Origin: Pseudomonadota bacterium
GTDB taxonomy: Bacteria > Pseudomonadota > Alphaproteobacteria > Sphingomonadales > Sphingomonadaceae
NCBI GenBank assembly: GCA_021847605.1
Contig: JAJZQN010000024.1
Location: 1-60,494 of the forward strand
Length of the DNA: 60,494 bases
Direction of reading: 5' to 3'
This document shows, piece by piece, positions 35,167 to 43,008 of the stretch. Position numbers and translations under genes: made by a program. Positions within the stretch are counted from its first letter, which is position 1. Every line of letters begins with the position of its first letter. Under the pieces are notes generated by a model. That model was not told where the DNA came from, made no database searches, and worked only from the letters and a program-made list of their open reading frames with translations.

Positions 35167-35199
35167 GAGGGATAAAATCGGCAATACTGTTCGAATAAA
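35167..35199 (-). promoter_or_regulatory. Paired-box operator upstream of small protein/pirin operon
   Basis: On the plus strand, box 1 GAGGGATAAA and box 2 TTCGAATAAA start 23 bases apart. Box 1 is 60 bases from the chosen start codon, and box 2 ends beside the preceding pirin terminator. Orientation relative to the gene is the same as at the two operons at 8.0 and 11.9 kb. Confidence 0.6.
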
Positions 35200-35204
35200 T
35201 TGAA

Positions 35205-35230
35205 AAGGGCGCGGCATGGGCCGCGCCCTT
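35205..35230 (-). terminator. Terminator of the YhhW-like pirin gene
   Basis: An 11-bp perfect stem AAGGGCGCGGC / GCCGCGCCCTT with a 4-base loop. Read on the minus strand it continues into TTTTCAATTT, a good intrinsic terminator 8 bases after the pirin stop. Confidence 0.8.
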
Positions 35231-35237
35231 CTCGGTA

Positions 35238-35936
35238 TCAGGCCGCATCGACCAGAACGATTTCGCTATCCTCGATCGCGGTGACGCGAATGACGTCCAT
35301 GTCGCTGATGGCAGCGCCGTCACGGGCGTTGATCCGCACATCGTCGATCTGAATAGCCCCGGTGGCGGGGACCAGATACGCCTTGCGATCGCGGCCGATG
35401 GGATAATCGGCGCTTTCGCCGGCCTTCAACGTGGCGGCCACGATCCGCGCATCGGTGCGGATCGGCAGGGCGTCATTGTCATTATCATAGCCCGACGCGA
35501 GGGTGATGAACTGGCCGCTGCGTTCGCCCTTGGGGAAGGGGCGGGCGCCCCAGCTTGGCGCTTCGCCATCGCGGGTGGGGATGATCCAGATCTGGAAAAT
35601 CTTTGTCGTGACATCTTCCAGATTATATTCCGAATGGCGGATGCCGGTGCCTGCGCTCATCACCTGAACGTCGCCGGCTTCTGTCCGGCCCTTGTTGCCC
35701 AGGCTGTCCTGATGCGTGATCGCGCCTTCGCGGACATAGGTTATGATTTCCATGTCGCGATGCGGGTGCGGCGGGAAGCCCGTCTGCGGTGCGATGGTGT
35801 CGTCATTCCACACGCGCAGATTGCCCCAGTGCATGCGGGCTGGATCATGATAGCCGGCGAACGAGAAATGATGCTTGGCGTCCAGCCATCCATGGTTGGC
35901 GCCGCCGAGACTGTCGAAAGGACGAAGTTCGATCAT
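35238..35936 (-). CDS. Pirin-family protein (YhhW/quercetinase-like)
   Basis: A 232-residue pirin of the YhhW type. The conserved start MIELRPFDSLGGANHGWLD is followed by the metal-binding block FPPHPHRDMEIITYVREGAITHQDS and VQVMSAGTGIRHSEYN. The E. coli relative is a quercetin 2,3-dioxygenase in vitro; the physiological role is unclear. The ATG before IELRP gives the family N-terminus. It is divergent from a LysR gene across 112 bases that hold a paired-box operator, so direct control by that LysR is likely (inference). Confidence 0.92.
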   Translation of the reverse strand: MIELRPFDSLGGANHGWLDAKHHFSFAGYHDPARMHWGNLRVWNDDTIAPQTGFPPHPHRDMEIITYVREGAITHQDSLGNKGRTEAGDVQVMSAGTGIRHSEYNLEDVTTKIFQIWIIPTRDGEAPSWGARPFPKGERSGQFITLASGYDNDNDALPIRTDARIVAATLKAGESADYPIGRDRKAYLVPATGAIQIDDVRINARDGAAISDMDVIRVTAIEDSEIVLVDAA

Positions 35937-36008
35937 GGTCTGTCTCCACAAAGGGGCGGGGTGCCGCCCTGTTGAAGATGTCTTACCCGTTATGGACTTT
36001 CGCTCTCA

Positions 36009-36041
36009 GAGAGATAAAAACGTTCGAAACGTTCGAGAAAG
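36009..36041. promoter_or_regulatory. Paired-box operator between pirin and LysR genes
   Basis: Box 1 GAGAGATAAA and box 2 TTCGAGAAAG start 23 bases apart, with a further TTCGAA (palindromic) at 36023 between them. Box 1 lies 73 bases from the pirin start, and box 2 ends 8 bases before the LysR start codon. This allows activation of pirin and autorepression of the regulator by one protein, as is typical of LysR-controlled divergent genes. Confidence 0.6.
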
Positions 36042-36048
36042 TTGAAAT

Positions 36049-36978
36049 ATGAGTGAGCCGGGTACACCGACATTCGACCAGTTGCGCATATTTCTGGCTA
36101 TCGTGGATACGGGCAGCTTTGCCGCAGCCGGGCGCAAGCTCAATCGCGCAGTATCGGTCATCAGCTATGGCATCGCCAATCTGGAGGCACAGTTGGGGCT
36201 GAGCCTGTTTGATCGGGAAGGAACGAAGAAGCCGCAACTGACGGTTGCCGGACGAGCCTTGTTGGCGGAAACGCGCACCATCGCGCAGGGTATCGACGGG
36301 CTGCGCGCCAAGGTGAAAGGGATGCTCGACGGGCTGGAGGCAGAGATCGACCTGGCGGTCGACGTCATGTTGCCGGCCGAACGGCTGGGCAAATTGCTCC
36401 GCGCGTTCCGGCATGAATTTCCCACGGTACAGTTGCGCCTGCATGTCGAGGCGCTGGGCGCGATCGTAGCGATGGTGCTGGACCGTAAGGCGGTGATCGG
36501 TATTTCCGGTCCGTTGTCGGCAGGGGTCGAGGGTATCGAGAGCATGGCAGCGGGGCTGGTGCCGATGGTGCCCGTGGCGGCGCCGGATCATCCGCTGGGC
36601 CGGATGGATCGGATCGCACCGGGGGCGGGGCGCAACCATATCCAGTTGGTGCTTAGCGACCGGTCACGCTTCACCGAAGGGCGGGACTTTTCGGTGAGCA
36701 GTCCCAAGACATGGCGGCTCGCCGATCTGGGTGCGAAACATGCATTGCTGCGTGAAGGAATCGGCTGGGGCAATATGCCGCTGCCGATGATCGAGGCGGA
36801 TCTGGTGGCAGGCACGCTGGTGCGGCTGGCGATGCCGGACCATGTGGGCGGTATCTATCGCTTTTCGAGCATCTGGCGCCGCGATACGCCGCCCGGTCCC
36901 GCTGCATCCTGGCTGATGGATCAGTTCGTATCGGCAGGAAAAGGGGACCGAGATCAGGAGGGGCTAGGCGATGTGTAG
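36049..36978 (+). CDS. LysR-family regulator divergent from pirin
   Basis: A 309-residue LysR protein with winged helix FDQLRIFLAIVDTGSFAAAGRKLNRAVSVISYGIANLE at residues 9-46 and an effector domain from about 95. The start codon is only 8 bases downstream of the operator's second box with no clear ribosome site, so the message may have a very short leader. Its genomic position and the shared paired-box motif make it the candidate regulator of the pirin units and of the isochorismatase and VOC-DoxX operons about 25 kb away. It is convergent with the next gene, 15 bases apart. Confidence 0.92.
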   Translation: MSEPGTPTFDQLRIFLAIVDTGSFAAAGRKLNRAVSVISYGIANLEAQLGLSLFDREGTKKPQLTVAGRALLAETRTIAQGIDGLRAKVKGMLDGLEAEIDLAVDVMLPAERLGKLLRAFRHEFPTVQLRLHVEALGAIVAMVLDRKAVIGISGPLSAGVEGIESMAAGLVPMVPVAAPDHPLGRMDRIAPGAGRNHIQLVLSDRSRFTEGRDFSVSSPKTWRLADLGAKHALLREGIGWGNMPLPMIEADLVAGTLVRLAMPDHVGGIYRFSSIWRRDTPPGPAASWLMDQFVSAGKGDRDQEGLGDV

Positions 36979-36993
36979 CCGGTCAGGCCATCG

Positions 36994-37569
36994 TCACCGG
37001 GCAAATAGATCGCCCTGTATCGGCCGGGACTGGCGCAACGACGTTTTTGCAGGGCCGCCAACCAATAGGCGAGCGCGCCCGGTCAGGGTATAGACCGCCT
37101 GCCGCTGCGCTCCGCGATTGAGATGATCGACGCGATAGCCCTGATAATGGCGTTTGAGCAGACCGGCCTTCACCAGTTCGGACGCGGCGCGGCTGAGATT
37201 GGTCTTGCCTGAAGCACGGACCCGTTGGCGCACTTCATCCTGCAAGAGCGGTTCATCGATGGCAGGGTCGCCGGACATGCGCTTTTCGCGGTTCAGCTCA
37301 TCCCGCACCCGGTCTGTCAGCGCCTGACGGCGCGGATCACGATGTCCCATCGGCGTCAGCGCATCGCACAGCCAGTCGCGCAGCGGCACAAGGCCACTAT
37401 CCTGACGCACCAGTGGACCCGCGCTGCCGTCAGGCCGGGCAACGTCGGCGATCAGCGTCAGGAGCATGAAGGCGTAGCGCGGGCGGGTACAGCATTGCGA
37501 AAGCTGATCCAGCAGCAGCGAGAGGTCGCTGCCCCGAGGCGTGCGCGGCGAGACGGTGGCGTGAAACAT
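36994..37569 (-). CDS. Protein of unknown function with winged-helix-like C-terminus
   Basis: A 191-residue protein I do not recognise. Visible parts are an N-terminal helical segment (DLSLLLDQLSQCCTRPRYAFMLLTLIADVARP), a central charged stretch (REKRMSGDPAIDE), then ASELVKAGLLKRHYQGYRVDHLNRGAQRQAVYTLTGRARLLV. The last segment looks like helix, recognition helix and beta-wing of a MarR/ArsR-type winged helix. The ATG was chosen because the upstream extension is not protein-like. A DNA-binding role is possible but unproven; no neighbour gives a further clue. Confidence 0.65.
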   Translation of the reverse strand: MFHATVSPRTPRGSDLSLLLDQLSQCCTRPRYAFMLLTLIADVARPDGSAGPLVRQDSGLVPLRDWLCDALTPMGHRDPRRQALTDRVRDELNREKRMSGDPAIDEPLLQDEVRQRVRASGKTNLSRAASELVKAGLLKRHYQGYRVDHLNRGAQRQAVYTLTGRARLLVGGPAKTSLRQSRPIQGDLFAR

Positions 37570-37744
37570 AAGGTGAATCAAGCACAGTCGGAGACGAATG
37601 TGAATCGCCTTTTTCCACCGAGTCGCACTTTGTCGGCTGTGACACTTTGCCAGTTGGTAAACTGTCAGGCGCGCCATTCAACCAGCATCAGCCATGTCGA
37701 TATAGAGCGCGCCTGACCAGGCGGGAGAAACGGAGCCGGGGGAA

Positions 37745-39028
37745 TTAGTCCACTGTAGGAACCGTAATACGTTCCAGACGCGGAGAGAGGAGGTGGACGG
37801 CCGCGAGGGCGACGAAATAGGCGCTGCCCGCGACGGCGAAAAGCGGCGTATAGCTGCCGATGCTGTCGAGGACGTAACCGGCATATTTGGCCATCACCAT
37901 GCCGCCGATCGCGCCAACCGTACCGCCGATACCGACCACCGATCCGACGGCGCCGCGTGGAAACAGGTCGGACGGTAAAGTGTAAAGATTGGCGGAAAAG
38001 GCCTGATGCGCGGCGGTGGCGATGCCGATGACCAATACGGCGAGCCAGAGATTGTCGATCGACTGGGCAAAGAAGATCGGTAGCACGGCGCAGGCACACA
38101 GCAGCATGGTGAGTTTGCGCGCGGCATTCACGCTGCGCCCAGCCTTCATGAGGCGTCCGGACATCCATCCGCCAAAGACGCTGCCGCCATCGGAAAGGAT
38201 ATAGATGACCACCAGCGGTGGACCGAAGCTGACCAGATCAAGACCGTAACGCGTGCCGAGATAGCCCGGCAGCCAGAAGAGGAAGAACCACCAGATGGGA
38301 TCGATGCAGAATTTGCCGATCGCATAAGCCCAGCATTCTTTGACCCGAATGATGCGGGTCCAGCCGATGGGCTGGGCAGGGTCGGCAGGATCCTGCCGGA
38401 TGTAAGCGAGTTCGCCCTGCGTCACTTTGGGATGATCGTCCGGGCGACGATAAAAGACGAGCCAGGCGATCAGCCAGAGGATGCCGAAAATGCCGGTCGC
38501 GTAAAAAGCGACCCGCCAGCCATAGGTGACGGTCAGCCATGGCACGAGCAGGGGTGTGACGATGGCGCCGACATTGGCCCCGGCGTTGAACAGGCCGATG
38601 GCGAAGGCGCGTTCCTTTTGCGGAAACCATTCGGTCACAGCCTTGATACCGGCGGGGAAATTGCCGGATTCGCCGACGCCCAGACCGAAACGGGCCATGG
38701 CAAACTGAGTCACGCCATGGACGCCACCATGCGCCATATGGGCGATGGTCCAGATGGTGACGGCGACGGCATAGCCAAGGCGGGCGCCCAGCACATCGAC
38801 GATCCGACCGAAGCCGAGATAGCCGACAGCATAGGCGGCCTGAAACCAGAAGACGATATTGGCATAGTCGGTTTCAGACCATTGCATGTCCGCCGACAAT
38901 GTGGGTTTCAGCACGCCGATCATTTGCCGATCGACATAATTGATCGCGGTCGCGGCAAAAAGCAGCGCCACCACGACCCAGCGATAGCGTCCGACTGGCG
39001 GTTGTATCCCGTCCGACTGGTTCATCAT
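37745..39028 (-). CDS. exuT: MFS hexuronate transporter (ExuT-like)
   Basis: A 427-residue major facilitator with 12 helices of the anion:cation symporter (ACS) group. The signature NYVDRQMIGVLKPTL is in helix 1, loop 2-3 has GFGRIVDVLGARLGYA, and GLGVGESGNFPAGIKAVTEWFPQKERAFAIGLFNAG matches hexuronate/glucarate carriers. It should import galacturonate or its unsaturated products across the inner membrane by proton symport. AGGAG lies 8 bases from the ATG. It follows the hydratase gene after 41 bases and shares its LacI-controlled promoter. Confidence 0.88.
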   Translation of the reverse strand: MMNQSDGIQPPVGRYRWVVVALLFAATAINYVDRQMIGVLKPTLSADMQWSETDYANIVFWFQAAYAVGYLGFGRIVDVLGARLGYAVAVTIWTIAHMAHGGVHGVTQFAMARFGLGVGESGNFPAGIKAVTEWFPQKERAFAIGLFNAGANVGAIVTPLLVPWLTVTYGWRVAFYATGIFGILWLIAWLVFYRRPDDHPKVTQGELAYIRQDPADPAQPIGWTRIIRVKECWAYAIGKFCIDPIWWFFLFWLPGYLGTRYGLDLVSFGPPLVVIYILSDGGSVFGGWMSGRLMKAGRSVNAARKLTMLLCACAVLPIFFAQSIDNLWLAVLVIGIATAAHQAFSANLYTLPSDLFPRGAVGSVVGIGGTVGAIGGMVMAKYAGYVLDSIGSYTPLFAVAGSAYFVALAAVHLLSPRLERITVPTVD

Positions 39029-39069
39029 CCCGCTCCTGTTTCTCTTCTTTTGGACCCTGTTTATCTGGT

Positions 39070-39870
39070 TCAGCGTGGCGGTTGCGCCTCTATGGTGCAA
39101 CGGAGCGTGCCATAGGGGCCAAAATCCGTCTCTACGGACTGTCCGGGCCGACAAGGATGGACACCAGTGACGGCGCCGGTGGAAACCCACCAACCCGCCT
39201 CGATCGCGATGCCACGCGCGATGAGATTTTCCAGCAGGAAGCTGACGGAACCGATTGCGCCATTGGCGAAGGCGGATGCTGTACCGACGCCCACTTCCTC
39301 CCCATCGATGCGGGTGACGACGCGCTGATCGGCATAGGCGCCATTTTGCCAGTCGTGGATGGCGGGGCCGATGAGCATACCGTTATTATTGCCGAAGTCG
39401 GAAACGGTGACGGCTGGACCATGTTGGTTGATGCCCTGAAAAGGCGAACTGGCGATTTCGATGCCGATATGGACGGCGTCGACATGGGACGCCGCTTCCT
39501 CCAGCGTGAAATGGGTCTGGCCGGGGGCAGGGGGTGTGCCGATGCGGAAAAGAAATTCCGCTTCTACCGCGCCGAACCCGTCGGCAAAGACCAGACCACG
39601 GCTATCGTCGTCCGCCGGAAAGACAGTCGAAGCAAAGATCGGCCCGGCAAGGTGATCGGCACCGAAACGTTCCGATACCGGCGGCAGGATACGACCGACT
39701 TTCCAACCGGCGACGGGATCGTGCATGTGGGAAAGGGCGACTGCCTGAATGGCATAGGCGTCGTCCAGAGTCGCAGGCACAGTGCCCGGATAATCGGCGA
39801 AACCTGTCGCGCTGCGGCGTGCATCCAGAAAATGTCGGGCGATCGTGTCGGCCGGACTGCTAGCGCTCAA
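39070..39870 (-). CDS. Fumarylacetoacetase-fold 2-keto-4-pentenoate hydratase-like protein
   Basis: A 266-residue member of the 2-keto-4-pentenoate hydratase/2-oxohepta-3-ene-1,7-dioate hydratase family. GWKVGRILPPVSERFGADHLAGPIF is followed by FGAVEAEFLFRIG with metal-binding acidic residues, HVDAVHIGIEIASSPF, and NGAIGSVSFLLENL. These enzymes act on 2-keto acids using Mg2+. In this locus a hexuronate-derived 2-keto-3-deoxy acid is the natural guess. A TTG start is proposed because AAGGA lies 7 bases before it; a GTG 33 bases upstream lacks a ribosome site and would nearly touch the operator. Confidence 0.82.
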   Translation of the reverse strand: MSASSPADTIARHFLDARRSATGFADYPGTVPATLDDAYAIQAVALSHMHDPVAGWKVGRILPPVSERFGADHLAGPIFASTVFPADDDSRGLVFADGFGAVEAEFLFRIGTPPAPGQTHFTLEEAASHVDAVHIGIEIASSPFQGINQHGPAVTVSDFGNNNGMLIGPAIHDWQNGAYADQRVVTRIDGEEVGVGTASAFANGAIGSVSFLLENLIARGIAIEAGWWVSTGAVTGVHPCRPGQSVETDFGPYGTLRCTIEAQPPR

Positions 39871-39910
39871 GTGGGCATCCTTTCCTTGATCATTTGCGAT
39901 CACGGGTATA

Positions 39911-39924
39911 GGAAACCGGTGTCA
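39911..39924. promoter_or_regulatory. LacI-family operator, hydratase/lacI divergent promoter
   Basis: GGAAACCGGTGTCA matches one full half of the TGACACCGGTGTCA palindrome found three more times in the locus. It lies between the hydratase/exuT unit and the lacI gene, 41 bases from the proposed hydratase start and 63 from lacI. The degenerate left half suggests weaker binding, fitting autoregulation. Confidence 0.6.
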
Positions 39925-39987
39925 TTGACAAGCGTCAAGGCGACAGGGCGGATATGGTCGTTCGCGATAAGCACGTTATAAGGCGAC

Positions 39988-41040
39988 ATGGCGAAGCAGA
40001 AACAGGATGACGGGCAGGCGCCCAAGCTGACCATCAACGATATTGCGCGCATGGCGGGGGTGTCGAAGAAGACGGTCAGTCGCGTCATCAACCGATCTCC
40101 CCTGTTGAACCGGGAAACGCGCGATAAAGTCGAGGCGATCATCCAGGAGACGGGCTATGTCCCCAATCCGCAGGCCCGCGCGCTGGCGCTGGGGCGCAAC
40201 TTCCTGATCGGGTTGATCTACGACAATCCCAACGTTCAGATGATCCTGAGCATGCAGAAGGGTATATTGGAGGCGCTGCACGGCACCGAGTTCGAGCTGG
40301 TGATCCGTCCGGTCGATCGCGGGTCCAATCTGGTAATGGACGATATTCGCGGATTCGTGACGCGGCAACGGCTGTTTGGCGTGGTCATATTGCCGCCCAT
40401 GTCGGAGAATGATGCGCTGGCGCGGATGCTGGACGAAGAAGGCTGTCGTTATGTCCGCATGGGATCGGCGGTGCTGGACGACGCCGAGCATATGGTGGCG
40501 TCGAACGACCGGGAAGCGGTGGCCGATGCGGTGCGCCACCTGATCGCGCAGGGGCATCGGCGGATTGGCCTGATCGCCGGGCCGCATGGCTTTCGGTCGG
40601 CGCAGGAGCGGCGTGAGGGGTTTGAACTGGCGCTGACGGAGGCAGGCATAAGCCTGCCCCGCAGTCTGATCGCGGATGGCCAATATACTTTCGAATCAGG
40701 CATTTCCGCGTCGGAAAGCCTGCTCGATCTATCGCCGCGCCCGACCGCGATCTTTGCCAGCAATGACGAAATGGCAGCCGGCGTCCTCTATGCGGCGCGG
40801 CTGCGCGGAATTGCTGTGCCGGAGGAATTGTCGATCATCGGGTTCGACGATACGCCGGTAACGACTCGTGTCTGGCCGCCGTTGACGACGGTGCGCTGGC
40901 CCATCGTCGCGATGGGGCGGGCGGCTGCGTTGAAGCTGATCGGCACGGCGATTGGCGAGGGGGCGGAGGTGAATGAACCGTCGATGTTCAGTTCGACATT
41001 GATCCGTCGCGCATCGGTTGCACCGCCCCCGGCAAGCTGA
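39988..41040 (+). CDS. LacI-family regulator of the pectin locus
   Basis: A 350-residue LacI/GalR protein. The DNA-binding headpiece is [35 protein letters not shown] (about 14-48), a hinge helix ends in ARALALGR, and the sugar-binding core has [35 protein letters not shown]. It lies between the hydratase/exuT unit and kduI. A palindrome with central ACCGGT near its own gene, kduI, pectate lyase and the TonB receptor is the expected type of LacI operator. The likely effector is 2-keto-3-deoxygluconate or 5-keto-4-deoxyuronate (inference). Confidence 0.92.
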   Translation: MAKQKQDDGQAPKLTINDIARMAGVSKKTVSRVINRSPLLNRETRDKVEAIIQETGYVPNPQARALALGRNFLIGLIYDNPNVQMILSMQKGILEALHGTEFELVIRPVDRGSNLVMDDIRGFVTRQRLFGVVILPPMSENDALARMLDEEGCRYVRMGSAVLDDAEHMVASNDREAVADAVRHLIAQGHRRIGLIAGPHGFRSAQERREGFELALTEAGISLPRSLIADGQYTFESGISASESLLDLSPRPTAIFASNDEMAAGVLYAARLRGIAVPEELSIIGFDDTPVTTRVWPPLTTVRWPIVAMGRAAALKLIGTAIGEGAEVNEPSMFSSTLIRRASVAPPPAS

Positions 41041-41055
41041 TAGAGGCTTATTTCA

Positions 41056-41069
41056 TGACACCGGTGTCC
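41056..41069 (+). promoter_or_regulatory. LacI-family operator upstream of kduI
   Basis: TGACACCGGTGTCC, one mismatch from a perfect 14-base palindrome, starts 49 bases before the kduI ATG. It partly overlaps a second dyad TGTCC-AAAAT-GGACA, which could bind the same or another factor. Confidence 0.75.
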
Positions 41070-41104
41070 AAAATGGACATGGACCTAAAATGAGAGGACG
41101 CGCG

Positions 41105-41944
41105 ATGTTCGACAAGACCTATTACGCCACCCACCCCGACATGATGGAATGCGTATCGAACGAGGAATTGCGTGACCGCTATCTGATCGGCGGGCTGTTC
41201 CGCGACGGCGAATGCGTTCTCAACTACACGCATGCCGAACGTTTCGTGATCGGTGGCGTGGCGGTGGTCGATGCGCCGGTGAAGCTGCCCGAGCAAACCG
41301 AACCGGCGTCGGCGGCAGGGCATCCGTTTCTGGAGCGGCGCGAATTGGCGGTAGTCAATGTGTCGGGCGCCGAAGGGACCGTGACGGTCGATGGCGAAGT
41401 CTTCACGCTGGGCAACAAGGATTGCCTCTATGTAACGATGGGCGCCAAGGACGTGACCTTTGCCGGGGCTGGCGCGCGCTATTATCTGGCGTCCTGCCCG
41501 GCGCATAAGGGCTTTACCACGCGCAAGCTGGGCATTGCCGACGCCAATGCGCTGGAGCGTGGCAGCCTCGAGGAATCGAACGAGCGGACCATTTATCAAC
41601 TCGTCATCCCCGGCATTTGCGACAGCGCGCAACTGGTGATGGGCCTGACGGTGCTGAAGCCCGGCAGCGTTTGGAACACCATGCCGCCGCACATTCATGA
41701 GCGTCGCAGCGAGATTTACTTCTATTTCGAACTGGATGGCCCGGCCGATCGCGTGTTCCACTATATGGGCGAAGGCGAAGCGATGCGGCACATCGTCATG
41801 GCCAATGAGGAAGCGGTGATTTCGCCTCCCTGGTCGATCCATATGGGGTCGGGCACAAAAGCCTATGCCTTCATCTGGGCGATGGCGGGCGAAAATCAGG
41901 ATTATACCGACATGAATGTGCTGGATATTTGCCAGCTCGCATAA
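41105..41944 (+). CDS. kduI: 5-keto-4-deoxyuronate isomerase
   Basis: A 279-residue KduI (also called 5-dehydro-4-deoxy-D-glucuronate isomerase). It turns 4-deoxy-L-threo-5-hexosulose uronate, the product of pectate lyases, into 2,5-diketo-3-deoxygluconate. The zinc site is complete: His196 and His198 in [15 protein letters not shown], Glu203, and His246 in PPWSIHMG, matching the E. coli enzyme almost residue for residue. GAGAGGA precedes the ATG. It is followed by an intergenic repeat and then kduD. Confidence 0.97.
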   Translation: MFDKTYYATHPDMMECVSNEELRDRYLIGGLFRDGECVLNYTHAERFVIGGVAVVDAPVKLPEQTEPASAAGHPFLERRELAVVNVSGAEGTVTVDGEVFTLGNKDCLYVTMGAKDVTFAGAGARYYLASCPAHKGFTTRKLGIADANALERGSLEESNERTIYQLVIPGICDSAQLVMGLTVLKPGSVWNTMPPHIHERRSEIYFYFELDGPADRVFHYMGEGEAMRHIVMANEEAVISPPWSIHMGSGTKAYAFIWAMAGENQDYTDMNVLDICQLA

Positions 41945-41948
41945 GGCC

Positions 41949-42076
41949 TTAGAGCGTGCTGCGTTAAATCAGACGCAGGTCGCGCGCTCTAAGTTTTTGT
42001 TGTCGCATCGTTTAATGTGGAGCCGGAGGCCAGCGTAGCTAAGACCGGTTCCTCACTTTCCCGCACGATGCTCTAA
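41949..42076. repeat. Alphaproteobacterial palindromic intergenic repeat
   Basis: The segment begins TTAGAGCGTGCTGCGTT and ends CACGATGCTCTAA, so its outer arms TTAGAGC / GCTCTAA are inverted. It contains an internal hairpin AGAGCGtgctgc...gcGCGCTCT in its first 45 bases. This layout (AGAGCGTGC...GCGCTCTAAGTTTTTG...CACGATGCTCTAA) matches a dispersed intergenic repeat I know from sphingomonads and rhizobia. It sits in the 205-base gap inside the kdu operon. Confidence 0.65.
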
Positions 42077-42082
42077 TCTCGG

Positions 42083-42104
42083 GCGTCCCGTTGGATCGGG
42101 ACGC
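42083..42104 (+). terminator. Hairpin between kduI and kduD
   Basis: Perfect 8-bp stem GCGTCCCG / CGGGACGC with loop TTGGAT, followed by TTTC. It could partly terminate transcription after kduI or be part of the repeat cassette. Confidence 0.5.
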
Positions 42105-42117
42105 TTTCACCCCCGAA

Positions 42118-42136
42118 CCCTCCCGGCACGGGAGGG
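42118..42136 (+). promoter_or_regulatory. Hairpin overlapping the kduD ribosome site
   Basis: Perfect 8-bp stem CCCTCCCG / CGGGAGGG with loop GCA. Its right arm contains GGAGGG, which is also the strong ribosome site of kduD, 13-19 bases before the ATG. Folding would hide the site. The same kind of CCCTCCCG-CGGGAGGG hairpin is a common small repeat in such genomes, so regulation is only a possibility. Confidence 0.45.
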
Positions 42137-42149
42137 GGGAGAAGAAGTG

Positions 42150-42905
42150 ATGAGCCATATTTTCGATCTTTCCGGCAAGGTGGCGATCGTCACCGGGGCC
42201 AATACCGGCATCGGGCAGGCGATCGCGCTGTCTTTGGCGGAGGCGGGCGCGGACATCGCCGCCGTGGGCCGGACGCCGGCGCAGGATACCGTAGAAAAGG
42301 TGCGGGCGCTGGGGCGCAAGGCAGAGATCATCTCTGCCGATCTTTCCAGCATCGAGCCGGTGCAACGTGTCGTCGACGAGACGCTGGAGAAGCTGGACGG
42401 GCTGCATATCCTGATCAACAATGCCGGGATCATCCGTCGCGCCGACAGCACGGACTTTACCGAGGCGGACTGGGACGCGGTGATCGACACCAATTTGAAG
42501 TCGGTTTTCTTCCTGTGTCAGGCGGCCGGGAGGCATATGCTGGCGCAGCGCGAGGGCAAGATCGTCAATATCGCCTCGCTCCTGTCGTTTCAGGGTGGCA
42601 TTCGCGTGCCAAGCTATACCGCGTCGAAAAGCGGGGTGGCGGGCCTGACCAAGCTACTCGCCAATGAATGGGCGGCGCGGGGCGTCAATGTGAACGGCAT
42701 TGCGCCGGGCTATATCGCCACTAACAACACCGCTGCCTTGCAGGCTGACGAAACCCGCAATCGGCAGATTCAGGAACGCATTCCCGCCGGGCGCTGGGGC
42801 GAGGCGAGCGACATTGGCGGGGCTGCCATGTTCCTGTCGTCGGCTGCCGCCAACTATATTCACGGCCATGTTCTCGCGGTCGATGGCGGCTGGCTCGCTC
42901 GCTGA
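42150..42905 (+). CDS. kduD: 2-keto-3-deoxy-D-gluconate 5-dehydrogenase
   Basis: A 251-residue SDR oxidoreductase. The cofactor motif is TGANTGIG (residues 15-22), NNAG is at 90-93, and the catalytic set is Ser143, Tyr156 and Lys160 (SYTASKSG). It matches KduD in length and in IFDLSGKVAIVTGANTGIG and the C-terminal GHVLAVDGGWLAR. It reduces 2,5-diketo-3-deoxygluconate to 2-keto-3-deoxygluconate, the step after KduI. The ATG is used; a GTG one codon earlier is possible. Confidence 0.94.
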   Translation: MSHIFDLSGKVAIVTGANTGIGQAIALSLAEAGADIAAVGRTPAQDTVEKVRALGRKAEIISADLSSIEPVQRVVDETLEKLDGLHILINNAGIIRRADSTDFTEADWDAVIDTNLKSVFFLCQAAGRHMLAQREGKIVNIASLLSFQGGIRVPSYTASKSGVAGLTKLLANEWAARGVNVNGIAPGYIATNNTAALQADETRNRQIQERIPAGRWGEASDIGGAAMFLSSAAANYIHGHVLAVDGGWLAR

Positions 42906-43008
42906 AAGGCATGCGCCCGCCGTTCGGGGGTGGAAACGGGTGCGGGTAGGCCGATGAGATAGGGCCAGGGGGCGGTGATCCCCCCGGCAATATGGTTGGG
43001 AGAGCGGC

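Noticed and set aside
34787..35248. A longer version of the small pirin-linked protein starting inside the upstream pirin gene
   Set aside because: An intrinsic terminator and a paired-box operator lie between that start and the conserved part, so the shorter start is more sensible.
42083..42136. Riboswitch between kduI and kduD
   Set aside because: Only simple hairpins and a dispersed repeat are seen; no conserved aptamer layout is recognisable.
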